Positions 6,971 through 16,036 are shown, counted from the stretch's first letter. The stretch is 64,000 nucleotides of DNA from Roseiarcus sp963741405 (GCA_963741405.1 CAVUHX010000007.1:131710-195709); one strand, 5' to 3'. The notes: generated from the letters alone by a model not told the origin. Numbers and translations: made by a program.

Positions 6971-7987
6971 TCAGTAATGCTCCTCGAACCTCTTGGCGAG
7001 GTCCTCGATGTTCTCGGGCGGCCACCCGGTGACCTCCATGCCGAGGTGCAGGCCCATCTGCGCCAGCACTTCCTTGATCTCGTTGAGCGACTTGCGGCCG
7101 AAGTTCGGCGTGCGCAGCATCTCGCCCTCGGTCTTCTGGATGAGGTCGCCGATATAGGTGATGTTGTCGTTCTTGAGGCAGTTGGCGGAGCGGACCGACA
7201 GCTCGAGCTCGTCGACCTTCTTGAGCAGCGCCGGATTGAAGGCGAGTTCGGGGATCGCGTGGGCGGCCTCCTCGCGGCGGGGCTCCTCGAAGTTGACGAA
7301 CACCGCGAGCTGGTCCTGCAGGATCCGCGCGGCGTAGGCGAGCGCGTCCTCGGGCGTCATGGCGCCGTTGGTCTCGATCGTCATCGTCAGCTTGTCCTTG
7401 TCGAGGTCCTGCCCCTCGCGGGTCGCCTCGACGCGATAGCTGACCTTCCTGACCGGCGAGAACATGCTGTCGATCGGCAGGAGGCCGATCGGCGAATCCT
7501 CGGCGCGGTTGCGGTCGGCCGGCACATAGCCCTTGCCGGTCATCACCGTGAACTCGACGCGCAGGTCCGCCCCTTCGTCCAGCGTGCAGATGACGAGGCT
7601 CGGGTTGAGGATCTGGATGTCGCCGGTGGTCTGGATGTCGCCGGCGGTGACGGCGCCGGGGCCGCGGCGCTTGAGGACGAGACGCTTGACGCCGTCACCC
7701 TGCATCTTGACCGCGATGTCCTTGACGTTGAGCACGATGTCGACGACGTCCTCGCGGACGCCGGGGATCGACGAGAACTCGTGCAGCACGCCGTCGATGT
7801 GCACCGAGGTGATCGCAGCGCCCTGCAGCGAGGAGAGGAGGACGCGCCGCAGCGAGTTTCCGAGGGTCTGGCCGAAGCCGCGCTCGAGCGGCTCGGCGAC
7901 GACCGTCGCCACGCGGCGCGGATCGTCGCTCTGAACGACTTCGAGCTTCTTCGGCTTGATCAGTTCTTGCCAGTTCTTCTGGATCAC
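6971..7987 (-). CDS. rpoA: DNA-directed RNA polymerase alpha subunit
   Basis: A 338-residue alpha subunit. The GTG at 7987 gives the family N-terminus IQKNWQELIKPKKLEV and has a GGAAGG ribosome site upstream; the longer frame to 8041 adds residues not found in the family. The N-terminal dimerisation domain (about 1-230) carries GQTLGNSLRRVLLSSLQGAAI, and the C-terminal domain (about 250-325) carries SVRSANCLKNDNITYIGDL and NFGRKSLNEIKEVL. It follows rpsK by 99 bases. Confidence 0.97.
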   Translation of the reverse strand: MIQKNWQELIKPKKLEVVQSDDPRRVATVVAEPLERGFGQTLGNSLRRVLLSSLQGAAITSVHIDGVLHEFSSIPGVREDVVDIVLNVKDIAVKMQGDGVKRLVLKRRGPGAVTAGDIQTTGDIQILNPSLVICTLDEGADLRVEFTVMTGKGYVPADRNRAEDSPIGLLPIDSMFSPVRKVSYRVEATREGQDLDKDKLTMTIETNGAMTPEDALAYAARILQDQLAVFVNFEEPRREEAAHAIPELAFNPALLKKVDELELSVRSANCLKNDNITYIGDLIQKTEGEMLRTPNFGRKSLNEIKEVLAQMGLHLGMEVTGWPPENIEDLAKRFEEHY

Positions 7988-8086
7988 GGGCTTGAGCCTT
8001 CCATTCGACGGATGAACGGCCCGAAACGCGCCAAACCGCATTCGAGCCGCATGCGCGCGCCGGACCGGTCGGCGCGCCTTGCAGGT

Positions 8087-8476
8087 TCAGACGCGGCGGC
8101 GCTTGCGCGGGCGGCAGCCGTTGTGCGGGATCGGGGTCACGTCGCGAATCGAGGTCACCGTGCAGCCGGCGGCCTGGATCGCGCGCAGCGCGGATTCGCG
8201 CCCCGACCCCGGGCCGGACACCTCGACCTCGAGCGTGCGCATGCCATGCTCGGCCGCCTTGCGGACGGCGTCCTCGGCGGCGATCTGCGCCGCGAACGGC
8301 GTCGACTTGCGCGAACCCTTGAATCCCATCGTCCCGGCGGAGGACCAGGAAATCGTGTTCCCCTGCGCATCGGAGATGGTGATCATCGTGTTGTTGAACG
8401 TCGAATTCACGTGGGCGACGCCCGTTGCGATGTTCTTGCGTTCGCGGCGACGGACGCGGGTTGCTTCTTTTGCCAT
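8087..8476 (-). CDS. rpsK: 30S ribosomal protein S11
   Basis: A 129-residue S11 with the family segments HVNSTFNNTMITI, GFKGSRKSTPFAAQIAAE and VTPIPHNGCRPRKRRRV at the end. S11 sits on the platform of the small subunit near the mRNA exit. It lies 67 bases downstream of rpsM and 99 bases upstream of rpoA in the same operon. Confidence 0.97.
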   Translation of the reverse strand: MAKEATRVRRRERKNIATGVAHVNSTFNNTMITISDAQGNTISWSSAGTMGFKGSRKSTPFAAQIAAEDAVRKAAEHGMRTLEVEVSGPGSGRESALRAIQAAGCTVTSIRDVTPIPHNGCRPRKRRRV

Positions 8477-8543
8477 CGGTTATTCCTTCAAGCGCGCCCG
8501 AGCGCGCGTCAAATCCTGAGTGTAGTTGGCACGAAAGCGAGGG

Positions 8544-8912
8544 TTACTTCTTCTTTCCGGCGATCGGCTTGGCCTTGCCCTTGCGGGTGCGCGCGTTGGT
8601 GTGGGTGCGCTGCCCGCGCACCGGCAATTGTCTGCGATGGCGCAGGCCCCGGTAGGCCCCGAGGTCCATCAGGCGCTTGATGTTGATCGCCACTTCGCGG
8701 CGAAGATCGCCCTCGACGATATAGTCGCGGTCGATGGCCTCGCGGATCTGCAGCACTTCTGCGTCCGTCAGCTGCGCGACCCGACGCTCGGAGGGGATAT
8801 GCACCTTCTCGCAAATCTCTTCGGCCTTCTTCGGCCCGATTCCGTGAATGTACTGAAGCGCGATGATCACGCGCTTGTTGGTCGGAATATTGACGCCTGC
8901 TATACGAGCCAT
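8544..8912 (-). CDS. rpsM: 30S ribosomal protein S13
   Basis: A 122-residue S13: MARIAGVNIPTNKR at the start, QYIHGIGPKKAEEI, YRGLRHRRQLPVRGQRTHTNARTRKG near the end. S13 contacts the P-site tRNA and the large subunit. It is the first gene of the operon here; the secY-adk genes that usually precede it in Alphaproteobacteria are absent, and a good promoter lies about 170 bases upstream. Confidence 0.97.
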   Translation of the reverse strand: MARIAGVNIPTNKRVIIALQYIHGIGPKKAEEICEKVHIPSERRVAQLTDAEVLQIREAIDRDYIVEGDLRREVAINIKRLMDLGAYRGLRHRRQLPVRGQRTHTNARTRKGKAKPIAGKKK

Positions 8913-9077
8913 TCGCTCAGTTCTCCATTTCGGCGGCGCGTGAGCGACAGGCTAACGCGCCGCGGGACAGACAACTCGGCGTCCGGTGGAGGCCGGCCCG
9001 TGCCGAGATCCAGAAACGCAAAAAGTCCCATGCGCTCACAATGGCGCCGGGACCCAGAACGCATTCGGGATGGCGGT

Positions 9078-9106
9078 CATATAGTCGGCGGCGCGCGCTG
9101 CGTCAA
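9078..9106 (-). promoter_or_regulatory. Sigma-70-type promoter for the rpsM operon
   Basis: On the minus strand TTGACG (9101-9106) and TATATG (9078-9083) are separated by exactly 17 bases. Transcription would begin near 9071 and give a leader of about 160 nt before rpsM. A leader of this size could host autoregulation by a ribosomal protein, which is inference. Confidence 0.65.
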
Positions 9107-9155
9107 CTGGGTCGGCCCGGCGCCTTCTGCCGCGGCGTAACGACGCCTTCCTGCT

Positions 9156-10991
9156 CTATCGGGCCGCTCGCGTTTCCGAGGCTCGCGCAAGCTGGGTTTC
9201 GAGGTCGAGGATTCTTTTGCGCAACTGCTCGCGTTCGACATGGGCGTAGGCCGAGTCCGCGCTGTGAGCGAAGTGGGTGAGCAGCCGCCGCTCGTTGTCG
9301 TCGAGATCGGTTCCCACCTCGTGGCCGCCGTACAGAAGAACCGCGAACCAGCGGCGGGGATCGCCGACGGGCACGCCAAGGACGGGGCGCGCCAGGTCGC
9401 CGGGGAGCCGGGCGCAGGCGTCGGGGGCGCCGTTTGCGTCGAGCCGGAACGGCCCGCTGTCGAGCCTGCGGTCGAGGGGCGGTTCGCCCGGCCGCAGCGC
9501 ATCGGCGTCCGCGGCGCCCCAGCCAGCGCTCGTGCGTCTGCGAAATCCGCTGTCCTCCTCGCGAAACAGGGCGGCCGAAGCGAGCTTGAGCGCGCGCAAG
9601 GGCTCGTCCACCAGCAGGCGCTCGATCTCGCCAAGGGCGTCGGCCTGCTGGATTCTCCGCCCGATCGCCGCCAAATGCTCCTCGGCATGGCGAAAGTCCC
9701 GGTCGAACAGCCGGTCGGCGACTTCGGTCAGCCAATCATGAACGCGCGAGAGCAGGAAGATCAGCGCCGAGGCCACCAGCACCCACGCCCATTCCGGCAG
9801 GTTCGTCCATTCGTTGATTGTGGAAAATTCCTCGTGCACGAAATAGGCCGGGACGCTGAGCAAAAGACCCAATAGCGTCGCTCGCCGCAACGGGATCCAG
9901 ACGTTGACCACTGTCGGCCGCCGCACCGCCTCGACGACGAACAGGCATAAGATCCCATTGACGAGATAGATCAGGCCCGAGACGTCCTCCGTCACCGCGC
10001 CCACGCCGAACAGGGTCGCCGGCAGGGAGGTCTCCATCGAGGCTTCCGCGATGAGATAGGCGGGCAGACCGATCAGGCAACCCCAAATCACCCATCGGAG
10101 CCGCTGATAGTCGCGTGGCGACAGGTCCCTGCGCCGGCCGAGCAGGATTGCGAGCGCTGCGGCGCTGACGAAGAAGCCGAACAGGATGGAGGCCCGCATG
10201 GCGAGCTCGGTCCGGTAGCCGAAGGCGCTTCCCAGGCTCATGACCGCCACCGCGAGGAACAGGATCGCCAGCGCCGGCAACGCGCGCTCGACCCGTCGCC
10301 AGACGCCTTCGGCGCGATCGACCGGCGCCCGCAGCGCGAACAGCAGCAGTCCCGTATAGCCGGCCGCCTGCAGGACGCAGGAGGCGACATCCTGCGTCAG
10401 CAGAGCCCGCGGCCATTGTTGGAGCCAAGCATAGAAAAAGAACGCCTGCCCAGGGTTGAACTGGATGGTATAGGCGAAGAAACCCCAGGTCATCGCGCCC
10501 GGCCGGATCCAGACGAGGTAGGCGGCGCCGAGAACCACGAGCACGCCGGCGATCTGGGTGAGCAGCAGCACCGCGTCGAGCGAGAGCGCGCGCGGCCGCG
10601 GTTCGGCTACGACCTTGACCTCCCGGTCCGGCCCGCCTTCGGACGGCTTCACCAGCAGGGTCGCCTCGCGCCCGGGCATGACGTAGGTCACGCCGCCCCA
10701 GAGGGCGAGATTGCTCGCACAGATCTCCGTGTCGACCGGGATGCAGCGCATGCCCGCGAGATCGAGATGGTCGCCGACGCGCAGTCCAGCCCGCCAGGTG
10801 GGCGACTCCTCTTGCGTGGCGAAGGGGCTCTGCACGTCGTAAATCAGCCCGTCGGCATTCGTCGCGAGGCCGAAGGAGCCGAGCGGGCGCGCGAGCCGGG
10901 CGAAGTCGGGCGCGATCATCGCCAGCGCATAGAAGGTCAGGAGCGCCAGCAGAATGCGCCCGCCGAGCCTCGGGCCGGTCCGTTCGCTCAT
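9156..10991 (-). CDS. PDZ-like / multi-TM / GAF-like membrane signalling protein
   Basis: The start at 10991 (MSERTGPRLGGRILL) is chosen; the longer frame upstream lacks plausible protein sequence. The 611 residues comprise one N-terminal membrane helix, a periplasmic PDZ-like segment (about 60-125, with PTWRAGLRVGDHLDLAGM), then about seven helices (130-400) and a cytoplasmic C-terminus beginning DWLTEVADRLFDRDFRHAEEHL with a GAF-like fold (about 420-585) and a terminal coiled coil. This is the sensor half of a 7TM histidine-kinase-like protein without kinase or GGDEF output. It would need a partner to signal. It is transcribed toward the rpsM operon promoter. Confidence 0.65.
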   Translation of the reverse strand: MSERTGPRLGGRILLALLTFYALAMIAPDFARLARPLGSFGLATNADGLIYDVQSPFATQEESPTWRAGLRVGDHLDLAGMRCIPVDTEICASNLALWGGVTYVMPGREATLLVKPSEGGPDREVKVVAEPRPRALSLDAVLLLTQIAGVLVVLGAAYLVWIRPGAMTWGFFAYTIQFNPGQAFFFYAWLQQWPRALLTQDVASCVLQAAGYTGLLLFALRAPVDRAEGVWRRVERALPALAILFLAVAVMSLGSAFGYRTELAMRASILFGFFVSAAALAILLGRRRDLSPRDYQRLRWVIWGCLIGLPAYLIAEASMETSLPATLFGVGAVTEDVSGLIYLVNGILCLFVVEAVRRPTVVNVWIPLRRATLLGLLLSVPAYFVHEEFSTINEWTNLPEWAWVLVASALIFLLSRVHDWLTEVADRLFDRDFRHAEEHLAAIGRRIQQADALGEIERLLVDEPLRALKLASAALFREEDSGFRRRTSAGWGAADADALRPGEPPLDRRLDSGPFRLDANGAPDACARLPGDLARPVLGVPVGDPRRWFAVLLYGGHEVGTDLDDNERRLLTHFAHSADSAYAHVEREQLRKRILDLETQLARASETRAAR

Positions 10992-11256
10992 CAGCCGGTA
11001 TCCGCCTCCGCCGCCGTGTCGGCCATGGTCCAAACCCTCCGGGGGCTGGAAAGTTAGCCGCCCCGAAGGTCCTTGTACATGACCCGGGCGGCGTCGCAGG
11101 CGATCGCGCCGGCGGTCCGGTAGCCGAGCGGGCGGCAGGGCGCGCCTCGGGAGCGTCGCCCGCTCTTTCAAGCGTCAGGAACCAGCGTCCGGCTGAGGCG
11201 TCTTCAGGCAGCGCCTGGCATCCAGCGCTTTCCTTTGCCGCGTTGCGGAAGTCTCG

Positions 11257-13215
11257 TCACCTCAGCCTGACCGGGATGATCTCGACCGTCAGCTGCACCT
11301 CGTCCCCGAGCCCGTAATAGGAATAGGCGGGCCGCGAGACCTGACGCAGGAACTGGAAGAGCTTCAATCTCATCCGCTTGAAGATATTGTTTCTGCGCGC
11401 CGGCAGCAGGTTCTCCTGCATGACATGGACGATCCACTGGCGCGGATCGCCCGGCAGGTCGATCTCCTGGTGGCGGGCCAGATCCTCGAGCGCGCGCTCG
11501 ACGTTCGGCTCCTCCATGAAACCGAAGGAAAGCTCGACGCCGACGACGTTGCCCCTCTGCTCGTTGCGGTCGAACACCGTCACCCGGTAGCGGCCGCCGT
11601 GGATATAGGGCGTCTTCTTGTGGATGACTTCGACGAAGACGAGGTTGCGCGGCAGGACGCCGGTGCGCTCGGCGATGAGCCGGATCAGCGAGGGCGCGCG
11701 GTCGCCGAGCGCCCGCAAGGGGCGGGGCGACATGATGAGCGCATTGCGCTCGAGGTAATGCCGGCTCGACCGGTGCAACTCGACCACTTCCGCCATGGTC
11801 AGCGTCGCCTTGGCGTTATGGGCGGCGTAGATCGCCTTGCGGCCCCACCGCCACGTCGCCATGGCGGCGAAGGCGACCGAGCCGACCGCGATCGGGACGT
11901 AGCCGCCCTCGAACAGTTTCAGCAAGCTCGCCAGCAGAAAGGCGCCGTTCAGCGCCGTCAGCGGCCCCCACACCAGCGCCGTCGCCGACAGGCTCCACTC
12001 CCATTGTCGCAGGGCGATCGGGATCATTGCGACCGAGGTGATCACCATCACGCCCGAAACCGCGAGGCCGTAGGCCGCCGCCAGCGCAGAACTGGAGCCG
12101 AAGGTCCAAACCAGGGTCGCGCAACCGACCAGCAGCATCCAGTTGACCACCGGAATATAGATCTGCCCCTCGCGCGCATGGTGGGTGTGGCGGATTTCGA
12201 GCCGCGGAAAGAGACCGAGCCTGATCGCCTGCGACACCAGCGAAAAGGCGCCGGAAATGAGGGCCTGCGAGGCGATGATGGTCGCCGCCGTCGCCAGTGC
12301 GACCATCGGCATCAGCAACCAGCCGGGGGCGAGCGCATAGAACAGCTTGTCGCCCGGGACCGGGTCGCCGCGGAAGGCATAGGCGCCCTGCCCAAGATAG
12401 TTGAGAAGGAGGGCTGGGTAGACAATGGCGAACCAGGAGATGCGGATCGGCAGCCTCCCGAAATGGCCGACGTCGGCGTACATCGCTTCACCGCCCGCGA
12501 CGACCAGCATCAATCCGCCAAGGATCAGGAGGGCGTCGAGGACATTCGCGCGGCCCAGAAACTCGAGACCATAAAGCGGGTTGAAGGCAGCGAGAATCTG
12601 GGGGCTCGCAATGATCTGGCCCGCTCCGAGCGCGGCGATGGCGGCGAACCAGACGAGCACGACCGGCCCAAACACCTTTCCGACCCCGGAGGCGCCTTTG
12701 AACTGGATGGCGAACAGGGCGACGAGGAGCCCGAGCGTGATCGGGATGACGGCGCCTGAAAAGCTCGGGCCGGCGACATCGAGGCCCTCGACGGCGGAGA
12801 GAACGCTGATCGCCGGCGTGATCATGCCGTCGCCGATCAGGAGCCCCGCGCCGGCCATGAGAGCCCAGAGGAGCACTCGGACGCGGCGGTCCGTCCGGTC
12901 GTGCAGGAGACCGTACAGCGCGAAGACGCCCCCTTCGCCGTCGTTCTGCGCGCGCAGAACGAGAAGGGGATATTGGACGGCGACGACGATGGTCAGCGAC
13001 CACACGGCGAGCGAGGCGGCGCCCAGAGCGTGCTCGGGCGTGCCCGAGGCGACGCGGAAAATCTGGTCCATCGCGTAAAGAGGCGAAGTGCCGACCGAGC
13101 CGAACACGACGCCGAGCGCGCCGAGCGCCAGCGGCCCGACGCCGCCGCGCGGCGCGTGGTCATGCGCGTGCCTCCCGGCGTGCGCGCGGTGGGGTCGGTC
13201 GACGAGAAGCGACAT
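11257..13215 (-). CDS. kup: Low-affinity potassium uptake protein Kup
   Basis: A 652-residue KUP transporter, start at 13215. Twelve membrane helices and a soluble C-terminal region (about 480-652) fit the family. Motifs: GTSPLYAMDQIF near 42-53, NDGEGGVFALYGLL, IGDGMITPAISVLSAVEGL, GGEAMYADVGHFGRLPIR. It takes up K+ with protons. The first-helix motif GxxDIGTSPLY normally has an Asp that is implicated in coupling; here it reads GSVGTSPLY, with Ser40 in that place. The N-terminus is His-rich (HRAHAGRHAHDH). Confidence 0.93.
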   Translation of the reverse strand: MSLLVDRPHRAHAGRHAHDHAPRGGVGPLALGALGVVFGSVGTSPLYAMDQIFRVASGTPEHALGAASLAVWSLTIVVAVQYPLLVLRAQNDGEGGVFALYGLLHDRTDRRVRVLLWALMAGAGLLIGDGMITPAISVLSAVEGLDVAGPSFSGAVIPITLGLLVALFAIQFKGASGVGKVFGPVVLVWFAAIAALGAGQIIASPQILAAFNPLYGLEFLGRANVLDALLILGGLMLVVAGGEAMYADVGHFGRLPIRISWFAIVYPALLLNYLGQGAYAFRGDPVPGDKLFYALAPGWLLMPMVALATAATIIASQALISGAFSLVSQAIRLGLFPRLEIRHTHHAREGQIYIPVVNWMLLVGCATLVWTFGSSSALAAAYGLAVSGVMVITSVAMIPIALRQWEWSLSATALVWGPLTALNGAFLLASLLKLFEGGYVPIAVGSVAFAAMATWRWGRKAIYAAHNAKATLTMAEVVELHRSSRHYLERNALIMSPRPLRALGDRAPSLIRLIAERTGVLPRNLVFVEVIHKKTPYIHGGRYRVTVFDRNEQRGNVVGVELSFGFMEEPNVERALEDLARHQEIDLPGDPRQWIVHVMQENLLPARRNNIFKRMRLKLFQFLRQVSRPAYSYYGLGDEVQLTVEIIPVRLR

Positions 13216-13386
13216 GGCCTCGTATTTTCGCCATCTTGCAATGGGAGTCCGCCGCGGGCAACGCTGTCGCCCCGCGACACTTGCGCCCACTTCCGGCTTG
13301 GTTTACGGGCCGGGCTTCGAGTTTATGCGAGGAGACCGGGTTTGGCTCAGGCCGCGCCGTCTACGCCGATCAATTGGACCAACGCG

Positions 13387-13587
13387 ATGACTTTGCTCAG
13401 CGTCGCCATTCTTGTCGGGACCGAACTCGTCGGCGCCGGCGCGGCCGCTGGCTGGGCGATCGGCGGCTTGTTCAACCTCGGCTCGACGCTCACCCACGCA
13501 CTCGAAGGCGTGCTGGTCCTCAGCGCCCTGACCGGGCTTTATTATTTTTTGCGGGCGGCGCACGCCCACGAGCCGATCTGGGGGTAG
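13387..13587 (+). CDS. Small two-helix membrane protein
   Basis: From the ATG at 13387, 66 residues with two hydrophobic helices (about 3-30 and 38-57) and a Pro/Trp end (HEPIWG). I do not recognise the family. It diverges from kup, leaving about 170 bases between the starts, and is followed at once by a palindromic repeat. Confidence 0.55.
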   Translation: MTLLSVAILVGTELVGAGAAAGWAIGGLFNLGSTLTHALEGVLVLSALTGLYYFLRAAHAHEPIWG

Positions 13588-13589
13588 AG

Positions 13590-13728
13590 TCCCTTCTCCC
13601 CGCGCGCGCGGGGAGAAGGTGGCGCGAAGCGCCGGATGAGGGGCGACACGGACCTTTCCGGAAGGGTCTGCGCAGCCCCTCACCCCGACCCTCGCCCCGC
13701 ATGCGGGGCGAGGGGGCGCCAAGGGGGG
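13590..13728. repeat. Composite palindromic repeat
   Basis: Contains CTTCTCCCCGC / GCGGGGAGAAGG arms, the marker GGCGCGAAGCGCCGGATGAG, a GGACCTTTCCGGAAGGGTC stem and a second CCTCGCCCCGC / GCGGGGCGAGG hairpin. It fills the gap between two convergent genes, where it could act as a bidirectional terminator. Confidence 0.75.
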
Positions 13729-14622
13729 TCAAGGATTCAGCGACGTCCCGTTCCACTCCGCCACCAGATCGGACAGCATCGGCACGTAGTCCTCGCCGTG
13801 GCCCGTCGCCACGGCCTGCGCGAAGGAATTGCGCACCGCCGCGCCGAGTGGATTGGCGACCCCGAGCGCGCCTGAGAAGCCCGCCAGATAGGTGACGTCC
13901 TTCAGCGCGTTGACCAGAGTGAATTTGTGCGCGTTGCGGTCGCGCTCGATCACGTACTGGAAGAACGTTCGGTAGAACGGGCAGTCCATCCGGCCGTTGC
14001 GGATGACGGCGTCGAACACGGCCGGCTTGAGGCCGGCCTTGGCTCCGACCATCAGCGCTTCCGAATAGATCGCCGCATAGCCCATCGACAGGAAATTGTT
14101 GAGGAGCTTCATCGTGTGGCCGGTTCCGACCGGGCCGGTCTCGACCACGCGGCCGGCGAAAGCCTCGAGAATCGGCCGCGCACGGGCGACCGAAGCCTCA
14201 TCGCCGCCGACCATCACGTCGAGCGTTCCTTCCCAGGCGTCCTTCGGCGTGCGGCTCAGCGGCGCGTCGATCAGCGCGAGGCCTTTGGGCGCGAGCTCCG
14301 CGGCGAGGCGGCGAGTCGAGGCCGGCTCCGAGGTCGAGCAGTCGACGACGAGCAGGGGCTTTCCCGCCGAGGCGAGCCCGTCCGGCCCCTGAACGATCGC
14401 CTCGACCTGCGGCGAGCCGGTGACGCAGAGCACCACGACGTCGCTCTCGTCGACGAGCGCGCGCGGGCTCGCCGCCTCCTTGGCGCCGCGCGACTTGAGA
14501 TCGTCGACCGCCTCGCGCTTGCGATGGGCGAGCACGGTCAAGGGCCAGCCCTTGTCGACGATGTTCTTCGCCATGCCGTGGCCCATGAGGCCAACGCCGA
14601 TGAACCCGATCCGCTCTTTCAT
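13729..14622 (-). CDS. NAD(P)-dependent oxidoreductase, 3-hydroxyisobutyrate dehydrogenase family
   Basis: The ATG at 14622 has a GGAGG ribosome site 6 bases upstream, so it is preferred to the upstream TTG. The 297 residues have the Rossmann motif GFIGVGLMGHGMAKN (about 4-18), the substrate motif DAPLSRTPKDAWEGTLDVMVGG (about 120) and the catalytic GTGHTMKLLNN with the conserved Lys. The family reduces or oxidises beta-hydroxyacids such as tartronate semialdehyde or 3-hydroxyisobutyrate. It lies near a lactonase and a tautomerase gene of the same strand, suggesting sugar-acid or aromatic breakdown. Confidence 0.88.
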   Translation of the reverse strand: MKERIGFIGVGLMGHGMAKNIVDKGWPLTVLAHRKREAVDDLKSRGAKEAASPRALVDESDVVVLCVTGSPQVEAIVQGPDGLASAGKPLLVVDCSTSEPASTRRLAAELAPKGLALIDAPLSRTPKDAWEGTLDVMVGGDEASVARARPILEAFAGRVVETGPVGTGHTMKLLNNFLSMGYAAIYSEALMVGAKAGLKPAVFDAVIRNGRMDCPFYRTFFQYVIERDRNAHKFTLVNALKDVTYLAGFSGALGVANPLGAAVRNSFAQAVATGHGEDYVPMLSDLVAEWNGTSLNP

Positions 14623-14662
14623 CTCCGCCTCCAAACGTTCTCGAGCGCCCGACCCTTGTGGT

Positions 14663-14727
14663 CCTTCGTGTCCTTGGTGTCCTTCGTGGTCAGATTTTTC
14701 ACCACTCAGGACACCAGGGCACGAAGG
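14663..14727. repeat. Long imperfect inverted repeat
   Basis: Arms of about 27 bases: CCTTCGTGTCCTTGGTGTCC at 14663 pairs with a segment ending GGACACCAGGGCACGAAGG at 14727; loop AGATTTTTC. This is the well-known sort of mobile intergenic palindrome based on CTTCGTG/CACGAAG units. Confidence 0.75.
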
Positions 14728-14744
14728 TCAGGCAATGTCGGTCC

Positions 14745-15662
14745 TCAACGTGTCGTCGCGCTCATATAAGGTTCAACGCGCGGGCCGACCTTGGTCGTCA
14801 CGGTGTAGACCGACTGGGTCGCGGTCAAAAACAGCGTGCGAAACTCGTCACCGCCCCAGGCGAGATTGGCGACGACTTCGGGAACGCGCAGCTTGCCGAT
14901 GAGCGCGCCCGAGGGCGAATAGATCCAGACGCCGCCCGGCGCCGTCACCCAGGCGTTTCCCTCGGCGTCGCACTTCATCCCGTCGGGAACGCCGGGCTCT
15001 GAATCCGAGCGGATGCCCGAGGCGAATTCGGCGCCTCCCGAAAGCGATCCGTCCGCTGCGACCGGGAAGGCGCGGATCAGCGCTTTAGCGGTGTCGTTGA
15101 CGTAGAGCGTCTTCTCGTCTGGCGAAAAGCAGAGTCCATTCGGCTGGTCGAAAAGATCGCGGTCGACGAGGAGCGTGAGCGCCCCGTCGGTCGTCACCCG
15201 GTACACGCCCTGAAATCCGAGCCGCCGCGGACGCTCGACGCCGAAGCCCGGCATCCGCCCGTACCAGGGATCGGTGAAGTAGATCGAGCCGTCGGAGCGG
15301 ACGCAGACGTCGTTCGGGCTGTTGAGCTCCTTGCCCTCGAAATGGGAGGCGAGGATCTCGCGCCGGCCGTCCGGCCGCTCGCGCACGAGCGACGACGTCG
15401 CGTGCTCGCAGACGATCAGGTTGAGATCGCCGTCGTAGGTCATGCCGTTGCACTTGTTCGACGGGCGGCGGACTTCGGCGACGCCGCTCCCGGGATCCCA
15501 GCGTCGCCGCACGTCGCCCGGCATGTCGGAGAACAGGAGATAGTTGTCGAGCGGACGCCAGATCGGACCCTCGGTGAATGTGAACCCGGTCGCGATCTGC
15601 GCGACCGGGGCGTCGGGGTCGATCAGATCCGCGAAGCTCGCGCTCATCGCGACGTGGGTCAT
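14745..15662 (-). CDS. SMP-30/gluconolactonase-family lactonase
   Basis: A 305-residue six-bladed beta-propeller. Metal-site motifs of the family are present: FTEGPIW (Glu), NSPNDVCVRSDG (Asn), QPNGLCFSPDEKTLYVND (Asn/Asp) and GVPDGMKCD. The family hydrolyses aldonolactones in a Ca2+- or Zn2+-dependent way. No signal peptide is seen, so it is cytoplasmic. It follows a tautomerase gene by 21 bases, the pair probably forming an operon. Confidence 0.87.
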   Translation of the reverse strand: MTHVAMSASFADLIDPDAPVAQIATGFTFTEGPIWRPLDNYLLFSDMPGDVRRRWDPGSGVAEVRRPSNKCNGMTYDGDLNLIVCEHATSSLVRERPDGRREILASHFEGKELNSPNDVCVRSDGSIYFTDPWYGRMPGFGVERPRRLGFQGVYRVTTDGALTLLVDRDLFDQPNGLCFSPDEKTLYVNDTAKALIRAFPVAADGSLSGGAEFASGIRSDSEPGVPDGMKCDAEGNAWVTAPGGVWIYSPSGALIGKLRVPEVVANLAWGGDEFRTLFLTATQSVYTVTTKVGPRVEPYMSATTR

Positions 15663-15683
15663 CGGCTTCCTTTCCCTGGGGCG

Positions 15684-15896
15684 CTAGCGCGCGGCCTTGC
15701 GGAGCGTCTCGACGTTCGTCGGGCCGAGATACCAGTCGCGCGCGGCGACCTCCTCGAACACGACCCAGACGTCGCTCTTGCCGAGTCCGGTCGCCTCGGT
15801 GATCGCGCTCGTGACCTTGTCCGCAATCGCGGCCTTCTTGCCTTCGGGGTCGCTGGCGATCGCTTCCCTGACGATCCGGATATTGACGAACGGCAT
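15684..15896 (-). CDS. 4-oxalocrotonate tautomerase-family protein
   Basis: A 70-residue protein starting Met-Pro; Pro1 after Met removal is the catalytic base of this superfamily. The body (VNIRIVREAIASDPEGKKA, then DVWVVFEEV) matches the small beta-alpha-beta fold, which assembles to hexamers or trimers. It isomerises 2-hydroxymuconate-like or related keto-enol substrates; which one cannot be told. It is divergent from the lactate dehydrogenase gene and upstream of a lactonase. Confidence 0.88.
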   Translation of the reverse strand: MPFVNIRIVREAIASDPEGKKAAIADKVTSAITEATGLGKSDVWVVFEEVAARDWYLGPTNVETLRKAAR

Positions 15897-15942
15897 GTCG
15901 ATCCTCCCGCGATTGGCGTCGCAGCCGTTGGAACAGTCCCGG

Positions 15943-15968
15943 CTGACATGTCACTGGTCATTTGACAG
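15943..15968. promoter_or_regulatory. Candidate operator between tautomerase and LDH genes
   Basis: CTGACATGTCA (15943-15953) and TCATTTGACAG (15958-15968) form an imperfect inverted repeat with a 4-base spacer, including the perfect palindrome TGACATGTCA. Its place in a 140-base divergent gap suits a regulator acting on both genes. No regulator gene is adjacent. Confidence 0.3.
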
Positions 15969-16036
15969 GGAAAACCGCGGGAGCGTCAATGCCCCGTGCG
16001 CGAGCCGAGGCGGGAACCGGGAGCGGAGGCAAACCC

